From Blastococcus atacamensis (lineage in GTDB: Bacteria > Actinomycetota > Actinomycetes > Mycobacteriales > Geodermatophilaceae), in NCBI RefSeq assembly GCF_002938425.1, contig NZ_POQU01000001.1, positions 58,208-122,207 of the forward strand: a stretch of DNA of 64,000 nt. The letters are read 5' to 3'. Positions 14,932 through 24,005 of the stretch are shown here, piece after piece (position 1 is the stretch's first letter; every line of letters starts with the position of its first letter). The notes below the pieces were generated by a model that worked only from the letters and a program-made list of their open reading frames with translations, was not told the origin of the DNA and made no database searches. Made by a program: the position numbers and the translations under genes.

Positions 14932-16868
14932 CCGCCACCCTCGCCGCCCTGGTGCTGCTGCCCGCCGTGGGCGCGGCGGTCCTGCTGGTCAGCGGACGGC
15001 GGGCCGACCGCGTCGCCGGGCCGCTCGCCATCGCGGTCACGGGTGTCGCCGTCGCGCTCGCCGCCCTGGTGGCGGCCGGCCGGCCCAGCGTCTCGATGCC
15101 GTTCCTGGGCATCGTCGACGGCGGGGACCTGCGCCTCGTCGTCGACGGCTTGTCCGCGGTGCTCGTGGTGCTGGTTGCGGGGATCGCCCTGCTGGTCACA
15201 GTCTTCGCTGTCGCGGACCTGCCGGGGGATGCAGCGCGGGCCCGCTTCTTCGGGCTCTTGTTGCTCTTCGTCGCCGCCATGCTGGCGACCGTCACCGCAG
15301 CCACGCTGCCGGCCCTGTTGCTGGCGTGGGAAGTGATGGGGGCGACGTCCTATGCGCTGATCGGCTTCCGCTGGGACCAGCCCGGGAAGCTCGCCGCCGG
15401 CACCCGGGCGTTCGTCACCACCCGGGCCGGTGACCTCGGGCTCTACGTCGCGGCGGGGGCCGCACTGGCCGCCACCGGCAGCCTGGTGCTGGCCGATCTC
15501 GGTGCCGCGGCCGGCGGCTGGGCGGACGTCGCCGCGGCCGGCGTGCTGGTCGCCGCGCTCGGCAAGTCGGCGCAGCTGCCCTTCTCGGCCTGGCTCTCGG
15601 CCGCGATGCAGGGCCCAAGCCCGGTCAGCGCCCTGCTGCACTCGGCGACCATGGTCGCCGCAGGGGGCTACCTGTTGCTCAGGATGCAGCCGTTGCTCGC
15701 CGCGACCGGCTGGGCGGCGACGGCTGCGGCCTGGGCCGGCGCGCTCACCGCTCTGGTCCTGGGTGCGGTGGCCGTCGCGCAGTCGGATCTGAAGCAGCTG
15801 CTGGCCGCCAGCACCGCCGCGCAGGTCGGGTTCGTCGTGCTCGGCGCCGGGGTCGGGGCGACCGCGGGCGGCACCGCGCAGCTGGTCGGGCACGCGGCGG
15901 TCAAGGCCGGATTGTTCGTCGCCGCGGGGGCGTGGCTGAGCGCGCTGGGCACCAAGCAGCTGGCCGGCCTGCGCGGTGCCGCCCGGAGGTACCCGGGCAT
16001 CGGGGCGGCGGCCACCGTGGCGGCGCTGGCCCTGGCCGGCGTGCCGCCGCTCTCGCTGTGGGCGACGAAGGACGAGGTGCTGGCGGGCGTCCAGGGAACG
16101 GCGTTGACCGTCGTGGGGTTCGCCGCCGCGGTGGTCTCGGCCGTCTACGCCGGGAAGATCCTGGCCGTCGTCCTGGCCCGGCCCACGGGGGAGGAGGTCC
16201 TCGACGAGGAGGAGCCGGGGACCCGCCAGGTCCCGTTGCGGACCCGGACGGTGGCCGGCGTCCTGGCGGTGTTCGCCGCGGGGCTCGGTGTGCTCGCCCT
16301 GCCGACCGTGACCGACGCGCTGAAGACGGTGCTGGACGCGGAGGATGAGCCGTCTCCCGGGCTCGGGGACCTGCTCCTCTCCGGTGCACTCGCCGTGGCG
16401 GTCCTGACGCTCACCGTCCTCGGAAGCAGGGCCCGCCCGGCCGTCGGCAGAGCGCTCGAGCGGAGCCCGGTGGCCGCGTGGGCCGGGCTGGGGCACCTGC
16501 TCTCGCCCCGACCGGCGCTCGCGGTGGCCCGCGTGCTGGCCGCCCTCGACGACCGCGGGATCGATCGGGTGGTCCGTGCTGCCGGCTCCGCTGCCCGGCA
16601 GGTGGCCCGACTGGCCGCCCGCGCCGACGACGGCGGCATCGATCGGGCGGTCACCGCTGTCGCCGCCGGGACCCGGCGAGTGGCGGCGGCCTCCGCCCGC
16701 ACCGACGCAGGCCTGGTGGACGGCGCCGTCCGGGCGACCGCGCGGGCATTCGGCCGCGCGGGGGATGCCGCCCGGCGTCCGCAGACCGGGTTGCTGCACC
16801 AGTACTACGCCCAGACCACCGCCGGTCTCGGGTTCCTGCTCGTCCTCCTGCTGGTGGTGCGCCGGTGA
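14928..16868 (+). CDS. nuoL: NuoL-like antiporter subunit with repeat-bearing C-terminus
   Basis: 646 residues from ATG 14928 (ATGA overlap). Proton_antipo_M core includes LLAWEVMGATSYALIGFRWD, LPFSAWLSAAMQGPSPVSALLHSATMVAAGGYLLLR, and the SDLKQLLAASTAAQVGFVVLGAG helix; the key Glu and Lys of NuoL are present. The last 150 residues differ: a TM, then three copies of a roughly 25-residue unit starting DDRGIDR, DDGGIDR and TDAGLVD, then a final TM. This may replace the long lateral helix of canonical NuoL. Confidence 0.92.
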   Translation: MTATLAALVLLPAVGAAVLLVSGRRADRVAGPLAIAVTGVAVALAALVAAGRPSVSMPFLGIVDGGDLRLVVDGLSAVLVVLVAGIALLVTVFAVADLPGDAARARFFGLLLLFVAAMLATVTAATLPALLLAWEVMGATSYALIGFRWDQPGKLAAGTRAFVTTRAGDLGLYVAAGAALAATGSLVLADLGAAAGGWADVAAAGVLVAALGKSAQLPFSAWLSAAMQGPSPVSALLHSATMVAAGGYLLLRMQPLLAATGWAATAAAWAGALTALVLGAVAVAQSDLKQLLAASTAAQVGFVVLGAGVGATAGGTAQLVGHAAVKAGLFVAAGAWLSALGTKQLAGLRGAARRYPGIGAAATVAALALAGVPPLSLWATKDEVLAGVQGTALTVVGFAAAVVSAVYAGKILAVVLARPTGEEVLDEEEPGTRQVPLRTRTVAGVLAVFAAGLGVLALPTVTDALKTVLDAEDEPSPGLGDLLLSGALAVAVLTLTVLGSRARPAVGRALERSPVAAWAGLGHLLSPRPALAVARVLAALDDRGIDRVVRAAGSAARQVARLAARADDGGIDRAVTAVAAGTRRVAAASARTDAGLVDGAVRATARAFGRAGDAARRPQTGLLHQYYAQTTAGLGFLLVLLLVVRR

Positions 16869-16947
16869 CCGAGCGTGTGAGGTCCTGCGGGAGTACAGCA
16901 CCGTCGGGCTCGTGTTCGACGAGCCTCAACGAGGAGGAGACGAGACC

Positions 16948-18564
16948 GTGCTGCTGACCGTCGTGATCTTCCTGCCGCTCCTGGCGGCAGCCGTGCTGCT
17001 GGCCGCCCCCCGGCTGACCGGGCGCGCCGCGATCGGGCTCTGGATCGCCACCTCCGCCGCGGACCTGGTGCTGGTCGGCTGGATGTGGTGGCGCTTCGAG
17101 CCCGGCACGGATGCCTCCGGCGTGGTGGACGGCCTGGCCTACGAGGCGGACCTGCAGTGGATCCCGACGGTGGACGCGGGCTACCACGTCGGGGTCGACG
17201 GGCTGTCCCTGCCGCTGCTGGCGCTGACGGGCGTGCTCTTCCTCGCCTGCGCCGTCTACTCGCTGCGTGAACCCGACCGGCCGCGCACCTACGCCGCGCT
17301 GTTCCTCTTCCTGCAGACCGCGTGCCTGGGCACGTTCGCGGCGCTGGACCTCATCCTGTTCTTCGTCTTCTTCGACCTGACGATCGTCGGGATGTACTTC
17401 GTCATCGCCGGGTGGGGGCACGGCAACGCCCGGCGCAGCGCGTTGAAGTTCTTCCTCTACACCTTCATCGGGTCGCTTGCCCTCCTGGTGGGCTTCATCG
17501 GGCTGTTCCTCGGCAGCGAGGAGCGCACCTTCGACATGGTGGCGCTGGCGGCGAACCCGCCGCTGGCCGACTCTCCGGTGGCCGGTGGGTTGGTGCTGCT
17601 GGCGATCGGGCTGGGGTTGGCGGTGAAGACGCCGCTGTTCCCGTTCCACACCTGGCTGCCCGACGCGCACACCGATGCGCCGGCGGCCGGGTCCGCCGTG
17701 CTCGCCGGCGTCCTGCTCAAGCTCGGCACCTACGGCTTCGTGCGCATCGCGATGCCGATCCTCCCCGACGCGTGGCAGCGCTGGGCGATGGTCGCCGTCG
17801 TCGTCGGGGTGATCAGCGTGCTGTGGGGTGCGTTCGTCGCGCTGGCGCAGACCGATGTGAAGCGGATGATCGCCTACACCTCGGTCAACCACATGGGCTA
17901 CGTCCTGCTCGGCCTCGGCGCCGCCGGTCTGGTCGCCGCGGCGGACGAGGGTGCGCGCACGGTGGCCACCGTGGGCGCGATGTACCAGATGGTCAGCCAC
18001 GGTCTCCTCACCGGCGCGCTGTTCCTGCTCAGCGGCTGGCTGTGGTCGCGCGGTCACACCTACGCCTTCGACCGGTGGGGCGGTCTCGCCCGTCCGGCAC
18101 CGGTGTTCGCCGCCTGCCTCGCCGTGGCGGCCTTCGGATCGCTGGGGCTGCCGGGGTTCTCCGGGTTCATCGCCGAGTTCCAGGTCTTCACGGGGGCCCT
18201 CCAGGCGTCGCCGGTGGCCACCGTGATCGCCGTCGTCGGCATCCTGGTCACCGCCGGGCTGTTCCTGCTCGCCCTGCAGCGGCTGCTCACCGGCGACACC
18301 GTCGCTCCGGGCGGGACGGACGGCGATCGGGAAGCGGACGCCGACCGGACCGGGGAGGCACCGGCTCCGGCGGTCGGGGGCGGCGCCACCGCTGTCGTGG
18401 CGGAGGCACGGACCGCGCCCCGTGTCGGTGACCTGCGCGGCCACGAGCTCATCTCGGTCGTCCCGCTGCTCGCGCTCGCCGTGGTGCTGGGGTTGTTCCC
18501 CCGCGTCCTGCTCGACGTCCTCGAGCCGGCCGCCGTGGCGGTGGTGGAGCTGGCGGCCCGGTGA
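16948..18564 (+). CDS. nuoM: NuoM-like antiporter subunit
   Basis: 538 residues from GTG 16948; GAGGAGGAG lies about nine bases upstream, and the frame before it is unlike a TM. Hallmarks: HVGVDGLSLPLLALTGVLF, FFVFFDLTIVGMYFVIAGWG, TPLFPFHTWLPDAHTDAPAAGSAVLAGVLLKLGTYGF, QTDVKRMIAYTSVNHMGYVLLG. These are the standard NuoM motifs, including the Lys/His proton-path residues. A polar insertion at about 450-490 (GGTDGDREADADRTGEAPAP) sits between the last TMs. The 79 bp gap after nuoL is the largest inside the operon. Confidence 0.95.
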   Translation: MLLTVVIFLPLLAAAVLLAAPRLTGRAAIGLWIATSAADLVLVGWMWWRFEPGTDASGVVDGLAYEADLQWIPTVDAGYHVGVDGLSLPLLALTGVLFLACAVYSLREPDRPRTYAALFLFLQTACLGTFAALDLILFFVFFDLTIVGMYFVIAGWGHGNARRSALKFFLYTFIGSLALLVGFIGLFLGSEERTFDMVALAANPPLADSPVAGGLVLLAIGLGLAVKTPLFPFHTWLPDAHTDAPAAGSAVLAGVLLKLGTYGFVRIAMPILPDAWQRWAMVAVVVGVISVLWGAFVALAQTDVKRMIAYTSVNHMGYVLLGLGAAGLVAAADEGARTVATVGAMYQMVSHGLLTGALFLLSGWLWSRGHTYAFDRWGGLARPAPVFAACLAVAAFGSLGLPGFSGFIAEFQVFTGALQASPVATVIAVVGILVTAGLFLLALQRLLTGDTVAPGGTDGDREADADRTGEAPAPAVGGGATAVVAEARTAPRVGDLRGHELISVVPLLALAVVLGLFPRVLLDVLEPAAVAVVELAAR

Positions 18565-20030
18565 CGGGCATGTCCGGCGGCACGGAGGCGTGGCCGGCGC
18601 TGCTGCCGGAAGGGTTGCTCCTGCTCGGTGCGGTCGGCGGCCTGCTGCTCGGGCTGTGGACACCGCAGCAGGCGCAGTGGCGGGTGCGGCTCCTGGTCAC
18701 CGCGGCCTGTCTGGCCAGCGCGGTCGCCGCGGCCTCGGCACTGGGCGGGCCGGCCGAGCGGGTCTTCGAGGGCACCTGGGTCGTCGACACCACCACCGGC
18801 GTCGTCCGCATCGTCGTCGCCCTCGCGGTCGCCGTCCTCGTCTGGCTGGCGGCGCCCTCGGTGGCCGGCCACCCGCGGGAGACCGAGGCCTACGTCCTCA
18901 TGCTGCTCGGTGCGCTCGGCACCGTCGCGCTGGCGGCCAGTGGCGACCTGCTCCTGCTGGTGGCCGCCTACCTGCTGGCCAGCGTGCCGCTCTACGCCTT
19001 GGCCGGTTTCGCCAAGGACGCCGCCGGCACCGAGGCGACGATGAAGTACTACCTCATGGGCGCCTTCGTCGGCGTGCTGCTGCTGATCGGCGTCGCCGCG
19101 CTGGTGCTCGCCGCCGGCACCACCGGCTACCTGGCGCTGGCCACCGCGCTCCCGGGCACGTCCCCGGCGCTGCTGGCCGTCGGGATCCTCGGCGTGCTCG
19201 CCGGAGTGGCGTTCAAGGCCGGCGCCGTTCCGGTCCACTTCTGGGTTCCCGACGTCACGGCCGGGACGACACCCCCGATGGCCGCCTACATCACCACGAT
19301 CCCCAAGATCGGTGCCGTCGCCGCCGCGTTCCGCCTGGTCGCCGAGCCGTTCGCCGATCTGCCGCTCGACGTCCCGCTGCTCGTGGCCGTCATCGCGACG
19401 GCCAGCATGACGCTGGGCAATCTGGCCGCGTTCTCCCAGACCGACGTCCTGCGGCTGCTGGCGTACTCCACGGTCAGCCAGGTCGGCTACCTGTTCATGG
19501 TCGTCGCCGTGGCCGCCCGCACCGATGTCGCCGTTCCGGCCCTGGCGATCTACCTGGCCGCGTACGCGGTGACCAACATCGGTGCCTTCGCCGCCATCGC
19601 CGCCACTCCGGCGGCGCGGACGATCACGGACTGGGTCACGGGCGCAGCCCGACACCGCTGGGTGGTGGGAAGCCTCGCGGTGTGCCTGCTCGGCCTGGTC
19701 GGAACGCCACCGACGGCGGTCTTCGTGGGCAAGCTTGCCGTCTTCACCGCGGCCTGGGACGGCGGGCTGGCGTGGCTCGTCGTCGTGGCCGCGGGAAACA
19801 CCGTCGCCAGCCTCTTCTACTACCTGCGGTGGATGGCCCCTGCGTTCGCCGGGGTGGCCACGGCCCCGGTGCCGGCGGAGGGGCCGGTGGGCAGTGGCCC
19901 CCGCACGGCGCCCGGCACGGCCCAGAAGGTGCGGGTCGCACCGGCGGCGATCCTCCACGCTGCGGCGGTGGGGTCGGTCCTCCTCGGCGTGGGCGTCGGC
20001 GTGTGGCTCGGCGTCACCGGGGCCTCCTGA
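18561..20030 (+). CDS. nuoN: NuoN-like antiporter subunit
   Basis: 489 residues from GTG 18561 (GTGA overlap; ATG 18570 is an alternative). Typical motifs: YLLASVPLYALAGFAKD, EATMKYYLMGAFVG, VAFKAGAVPVHFWVPDVTAGTTPPMAAYITTIPKIGAVAA, SQTDVLRLLAYSTVSQVGYLFM. Length matches E. coli NuoN. It closes the operon; a hairpin follows. Confidence 0.95.
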   Translation: MTGMSGGTEAWPALLPEGLLLLGAVGGLLLGLWTPQQAQWRVRLLVTAACLASAVAAASALGGPAERVFEGTWVVDTTTGVVRIVVALAVAVLVWLAAPSVAGHPRETEAYVLMLLGALGTVALAASGDLLLLVAAYLLASVPLYALAGFAKDAAGTEATMKYYLMGAFVGVLLLIGVAALVLAAGTTGYLALATALPGTSPALLAVGILGVLAGVAFKAGAVPVHFWVPDVTAGTTPPMAAYITTIPKIGAVAAAFRLVAEPFADLPLDVPLLVAVIATASMTLGNLAAFSQTDVLRLLAYSTVSQVGYLFMVVAVAARTDVAVPALAIYLAAYAVTNIGAFAAIAATPAARTITDWVTGAARHRWVVGSLAVCLLGLVGTPPTAVFVGKLAVFTAAWDGGLAWLVVVAAGNTVASLFYYLRWMAPAFAGVATAPVPAEGPVGSGPRTAPGTAQKVRVAPAAILHAAAVGSVLLGVGVGVWLGVTGAS

Positions 20031-20091
20031 ACCGGTGATGCCTGCGCGGGCTGTCCGCCAGCTCCGCCGGGGGCGGGCGCCTCGACGGAGA

Positions 20092-20109
20092 CCCGCTGCT
20101 CACAGCGGG
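20092..20109 (+). terminator. Hairpin after the nuo-like operon
   Basis: A CCCGCTG/CAGCGGG stem with a four-base loop is flanked by outer arms GCGGGCGCC (20073-20081) and GGCGCCCGC (about 20106-20114) that allow an alternative longer fold. It lies about 60 bp after the nuoN stop. Confidence 0.55.
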
Positions 20110-20165
20110 CGCCCGCACCTGTCGTCACCACGGCATGACAGCGCGACCCCATCGAGGAGGACTTC

Positions 20166-21044
20166 ATGGACTGGCTCGCCACAGCTGCAGGCGCCGGGAT
20201 CATCCTGTTCGTCCTGCGCGACATGTTCCACACCATCTGGCACCCCAGTGGACGAGGGGCCCTCAGTCGTCGGGTCATCGAGGCGGTCTGGCGCGGGTCC
20301 CGCCGGCTGAAACGGCGGAGCAGGCAGTCCTCGGTGGTGGGTCCGGTGGCGCTGCTGACGGTGGTGCTCACGTGGACGGCCACCATCGTGGCGGGGTGGA
20401 CGCTGGTCTACTGGCCGCACATGAGCGAGGGGTACTCCTTCGGCTCGACGCTGGACCCGGTCCAGCGCGGCGACGTCCTCGACTCCCTCTACCTGTCCCT
20501 GGTCACGGTGACGACCCTGGGGTACGGGGACATCGTTCCTCAGGCGCCCTGGCTGCGGCTCGCCTCGCCAGCGCAGGCCTTGATCGGCTTCGCGCTCCTG
20601 ACCGCGGCCGTGTCGTGGGTCCTGCAGGTCTACCCGGCGCTGGCCCGTCGGCGGGCGCTGGCCATCCGGCTGGCCCTGCTGCAACGGGCAGAGGCTGCCC
20701 GTGAGCTGCCGGCATCGGACTCCTCCTCCGCATCGACGCTGCTGCAGTCGCTGGCCGGTGAGGTGGTCCAGGTCCGGGTCGACCTGACCCAGTACTCGGA
20801 GACCTACTTCTTCCGCGAGGCGGACGCCACGAGCTCGCTGCCGGCTCGGCTCCACTACGCGTGCGAGCTCGCCGAGGCCGGCCAGGAGTCCACGCGTACG
20901 GATCTGCGATTGGCCGCCACAGTGCTCGCCGAAGCAGTGGACGACTACGCGCATCTGCTGAGGCAGCAGTTCCGGCTCGTCGGGGAGGACGCCGCCGAGG
21001 TACTGCAGAGCTACGCGGGGGACCACGGCTACCCGGCGTCCTGA
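20166..21044 (+). CDS. Two-TM potassium channel with cytosolic helical domain
   Basis: 292 residues from ATG 20166 with GAGGAGG upstream. An N-terminal TM/helix (ATAAGAGIILFVLRDMFHTIW), then a TM near 60-82, a pore loop with the K+ filter TVTTLGYGD (114-122), and a closing TM near 135-155. The remaining 140 residues are predicted soluble helices without an RCK (TrkA-N) motif. The frame is clean and the filter intact. It follows the nuo-like operon by 135 bp; ionic coupling to that pump is an attractive but untested idea. Confidence 0.9.
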   Translation: MDWLATAAGAGIILFVLRDMFHTIWHPSGRGALSRRVIEAVWRGSRRLKRRSRQSSVVGPVALLTVVLTWTATIVAGWTLVYWPHMSEGYSFGSTLDPVQRGDVLDSLYLSLVTVTTLGYGDIVPQAPWLRLASPAQALIGFALLTAAVSWVLQVYPALARRRALAIRLALLQRAEAARELPASDSSSASTLLQSLAGEVVQVRVDLTQYSETYFFREADATSSLPARLHYACELAEAGQESTRTDLRLAATVLAEAVDDYAHLLRQQFRLVGEDAAEVLQSYAGDHGYPAS

Positions 21045-21072
21045 CGGTGCCCAGGGTCGGAGAAGACGGCGA

Positions 21073-22278
21073 TCAGCGGTTCGCCGCCCGGCGGTACAGA
21101 CGCCGGCCGGGGGTGGCGGTGACCCCGTGGGCGACGGTGCTCGCCGCGACGACCAGGCTCCCGGCCGCCCACAGTCGGGGGTCGCCCACCCCCTCCTCCT
21201 CGCTGAACATGAGGTAGAAGACCGCGCTCACTCCGATCGGGCCGAACCAGCCCAGGAACATCCCGTCGCGCAGCCGCAGCCGCAGCGGACGGACGAGAGC
21301 CAGGAGCACGGGGAGCCGCCGCAGCAGCAGGACCGCCACCGGGAACACGACAGCGGCCCAACCGAGGTCCGCCCACTGCGACCACGGGAGCTCGATCCCC
21401 AGCAGCAGGAACAGAGGGAGGACGACGTAGCGGTTCACTGCCTCGTCGATGGTGTTCTGCGGACCGACCTCGTCGTTGGCCACGACCGCGTTGTAGGCGA
21501 GCCCGGCGACGAACACCGACAGCACGCCGTCGGCGTCGAGCACCCGGGCGACGCCGAGGACGGCCACCGCCAGCACGAGCGTGAAGACCAAGGACGCCCC
21601 CTGGTCGACGTCGGAGTGCCGCAGCGCGTACGTCACCGCCTTCCCGGCGACCAGCCCGATGACGACGCCGACCGCCACCCCGACGCCGACCTGGTACAGC
21701 CCGTCCAGGGCCGCTCTCCCGACGGACCCCCCGATCACCAGGGCGATGCCGAGCAGGACCAGGGGCAGTGCGAGGCCGTCGTTGGTGCCCGACTCCGCGG
21801 ACAGCAGCTGTCGGGTGCGGGCCGGGAGGTGCGCCTCGGCCGGCTTCCCGGTCACGACGCTGGAGGCGAGCACCGGGTCGGTGGGGGAGATGCACGCGCC
21901 GAGCAAGACGGCGAGGGCCACGGGGACGCCCAGCACGAGCCAGGCCAGGCCCGCGGACAGTGCCGCCATGCCGAGCATCCCGGCGGTCACCAGGACCGCG
22001 GTCGGGGTGATGATCGGCCGCAGCCGGCGGACCGGGTAGCGCAGGGCCACGCCGATGAGCGAGATCGCGAGCAGCACGCGGGCGGCCTCGGTCAGCAAGG
22101 TCGACCGGGTGCTCTCGGGGACGTCGACGAGGCCGAGCAGCTGCGGTCCCACGAGCACACCCAGGAGCAATGCCAGGAGCGGCTCGCTGAGCGGCAGGTC
22201 GCGGATGCGGCTCGACAGTGCCGCGAGCGCGACAGCGAGGCTGCCCACCAGCGCGTACGCCAGGTGCAGGTCGTGCAT
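21073..22278 (-). CDS. Na+(K+)/H+ antiporter, CPA1 type
   Basis: 401 residues from ATG 22278, with about 12 TMs. Family markers: LLGVLVGPQLLG, GACISPTDPVLASSVVTG, LLSAESGTNDGLALPLVLLG (with the ND pair of the transport site) and LGWFGPIGVSAVFYLMFS near the end. The frame upstream of this ATG is Arg/Ser-rich and not membrane-like. It converges with the K+ channel gene (28 bp apart) and diverges from a broken second antiporter gene. Confidence 0.92.
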   Translation of the reverse strand: MHDLHLAYALVGSLAVALAALSSRIRDLPLSEPLLALLLGVLVGPQLLGLVDVPESTRSTLLTEAARVLLAISLIGVALRYPVRRLRPIITPTAVLVTAGMLGMAALSAGLAWLVLGVPVALAVLLGACISPTDPVLASSVVTGKPAEAHLPARTRQLLSAESGTNDGLALPLVLLGIALVIGGSVGRAALDGLYQVGVGVAVGVVIGLVAGKAVTYALRHSDVDQGASLVFTLVLAVAVLGVARVLDADGVLSVFVAGLAYNAVVANDEVGPQNTIDEAVNRYVVLPLFLLLGIELPWSQWADLGWAAVVFPVAVLLLRRLPVLLALVRPLRLRLRDGMFLGWFGPIGVSAVFYLMFSEEEGVGDPRLWAAGSLVVAASTVAHGVTATPGRRLYRRAANR

Positions 22279-22420
22279 CGGTCCGACTCCCGAGCCCTCG
22301 GTGCAGCCGCAAACAGCTGCGTGCGAAGAACGATCATGCCGCCGGGCGGTCGACTCCGCCCGCCGGGGAAGGGACTCGCTCGTCGCGCCCGAGGGGGAGA
22401 CGCGCGGCAGGATCGGCCGC

Positions 22421-23190
22421 GTGGAAGCCGTGGCGCTGCTGGGGTTGCTGGTCCTGGGGGTCGTGGTCCTGACCCCGGTCGCGGATCGCATCGGTGTGCC
22501 GTAGCCGGTGCTGTTGACCGTCTACGGCCTGGTGCTGGGGCTGATCCCGATGGTTCCCTCGCCGAACCTGGCGCCCGAGCTGATCCTGCCGCTGGTCCTC
22601 CCGCCGCTGCTGTTCGCCGCCACGCAGACCACCACGGTCCAGGAGCTGCGGTCGGCCGCTCGCCCGATCCTGGGGTTGGCTGTGGTCCTCACGCTGCTGA
22701 CGGCCGGGGCGGTCGCGGTGGTCGGGCACGCCCTGGGCCTGCCGTGGGCGGTCGCGGTCGTCCTGGGTGGGGTGGTGTCACCACCGGACCCCGTCGCGGC
22801 GAGTGCGGTGGCCGGCCGCCTGCACCTCCCGCCCCGGTTGGTGACACTGCTCGAGGGGGAAGGGCAGTTCAACGACGCCACCGCACTGGTCATCTACAAG
22901 CTGTCGGTCATGGCCGTGGTGGCCGGAGGTGTGTCGGCCGGTCAGGTCGCGAGCGGCCTGGCCGTCGCCGTGCTCGGCGGGGTCCTCCTGGGAGTGGCCG
23001 GGGGCTGGCTGACGCGGCGAGCGCTGGGGTGGCTGCACGATGCCGCGACCGAGACCACGGTGACCCTCGCCGTCCCGTTCGCCCTGTACCTGCTGGCCGA
23101 AGAGGTCGGCGCGTCAGGAGTCCTCGCGGTCCTCGTGTCGGGACTGTTCCTGCGGACGACGGTCACCCGCCAGCTCACCTCTGCTGCCAG
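22421..23190 (+). pseudogene. Broken Na+/H+ antiporter gene (in-frame TAG, 3' end lost)
   Basis: From GTG 22421 the frame encodes a CPA1 antiporter start, ending RIGVP then TAG at 22502-22504. The same frame continues PVLLTVYGLVLGLIP, VVSPPDPVAASAV, LEGEGQFNDATALVIYK and SGVLAVLVSGLFLRT, all well-conserved family motifs. A Gln codon (CAG) changed to TAG would explain the break. After about 23190 the antiporter similarity stops where family members would continue for well over 200 residues, and the DNA instead encodes a dehalogenase fragment on the other strand. Two independent lesions make a sequencing error an unlikely full explanation. Confidence 0.85.
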
Positions 23191-23335
23191 GGCGAAACCG
23201 TCCCGCAGCACCGTGGCGAACCACAGCTTCGCCAGGTGCTCCGGCGCGCCGACGTCGGCGAAGCGCTGCGCCATGGGCCATGTCGGAGAGCGTCTCGTTG
23301 ACGTCGAACACGACGGCGGACGGGCGGCTGCTCAT
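23172..23335 (-). pseudogene. HAD-family (haloacid dehalogenase type II) 5' fragment, frameshifted
   Basis: From ATG 23335 the frame reads SSRPSAVVFDVNETLSDM, the first HAD motif with nucleophile Asp. The continuation is found in another frame: MAQRFADVGAPEHLAKLW, then FATVLRDGFALAAEV. So a frameshift follows codon 19 and the gene stops after about 55 codons at a junction with the opposite-strand antiporter remnant. The remaining three quarters of the enzyme are absent. Confidence 0.75.
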
Positions 23336-23446
23336 CGGTGATCCTCCGGTCCGAGCGCCGACACGTCACGGAGCGCCGACTGCTGCCGCCACTGTGCCCG
23401 CACGGTCCACGACCAACCGCGACCGACCGGGGGCGCACGCCTCACC

Positions 23447-23926
23447 TCACCCGAGCACCGTGGTGATCTCGATGGCACCTCTGAGGCTGCGTGCCACCGG
23501 GCAGCTGTCGGCGTGGAACGCCAGCACCCGCTGCACCTTGTCCGCATCCTCCGCGGCGACGGTCAGCCCGCTGTAGGTCACCTTGATGCGCTTGACCACC
23601 AGGACCTTGCCCTCCAGCTCGACCTCACCGCGTGCTCGCCCCACCAGACCGGTGGGGTCGATCCGCCGGGCCGCGAGGGCACCGGCGAACGTCCCGGTCA
23701 GCTAACCGAGAGCGGCGCCGACCAGGTGGTCGATCGTGCTGGCGTGACTGGGAGCTGTCCCCGGCTCCACCCCGTAGTGCTCGGCGATGGCCCCGTGCAT
23801 GCCGTACACCGTCGGCTCCTGCTCCCCTGGCAGGTACGCGGCGCGCAGCGGCCCGCCGAGGCGCTCGACCCGCACCTCCGAGACGTAGGCGATGTCGGCC
23901 ACGGGATCGCTCCTGTCGTCGCTCAT
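23447..23926 (-). pseudogene. OsmC-family peroxiredoxin-like gene with in-frame TAG
   Basis: The frame from ATG 23926 (MSDDRSDPVADIAYVSEVRVERLGGPL) runs to a TAG at 23704-23702 after LVGAALG, then continues in the same frame with LTGTFAGALAARRIDPTGLV and ends RVLAFHADSCPVARSLRGAIEITTVLG. The two parts together make a full-length OsmC protein of about 158 residues, with the second catalytic Cys in DSCPVARSL. In relatives the residue before LTGTFA is commonly Cys, and that is the codon now read as TAG. Either the gene is newly inactivated or the base call is wrong. Confidence 0.8.
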
Positions 23927-24005
23927 GGGTGTCGCCTACCCAGGAACTGCCCGTCACGACCATGCACCTGCCGGCGTGCCGTCGGAAACGACGCCGGAAC
24001 GGACA

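Noticed and set aside
22502..23704. TAG recoding (amber as sense codon) to explain two in-frame stops
   Set aside because: TAG is also used as an ordinary stop here (genes ending at 8005 and 28136), and no special downstream structure was seen.
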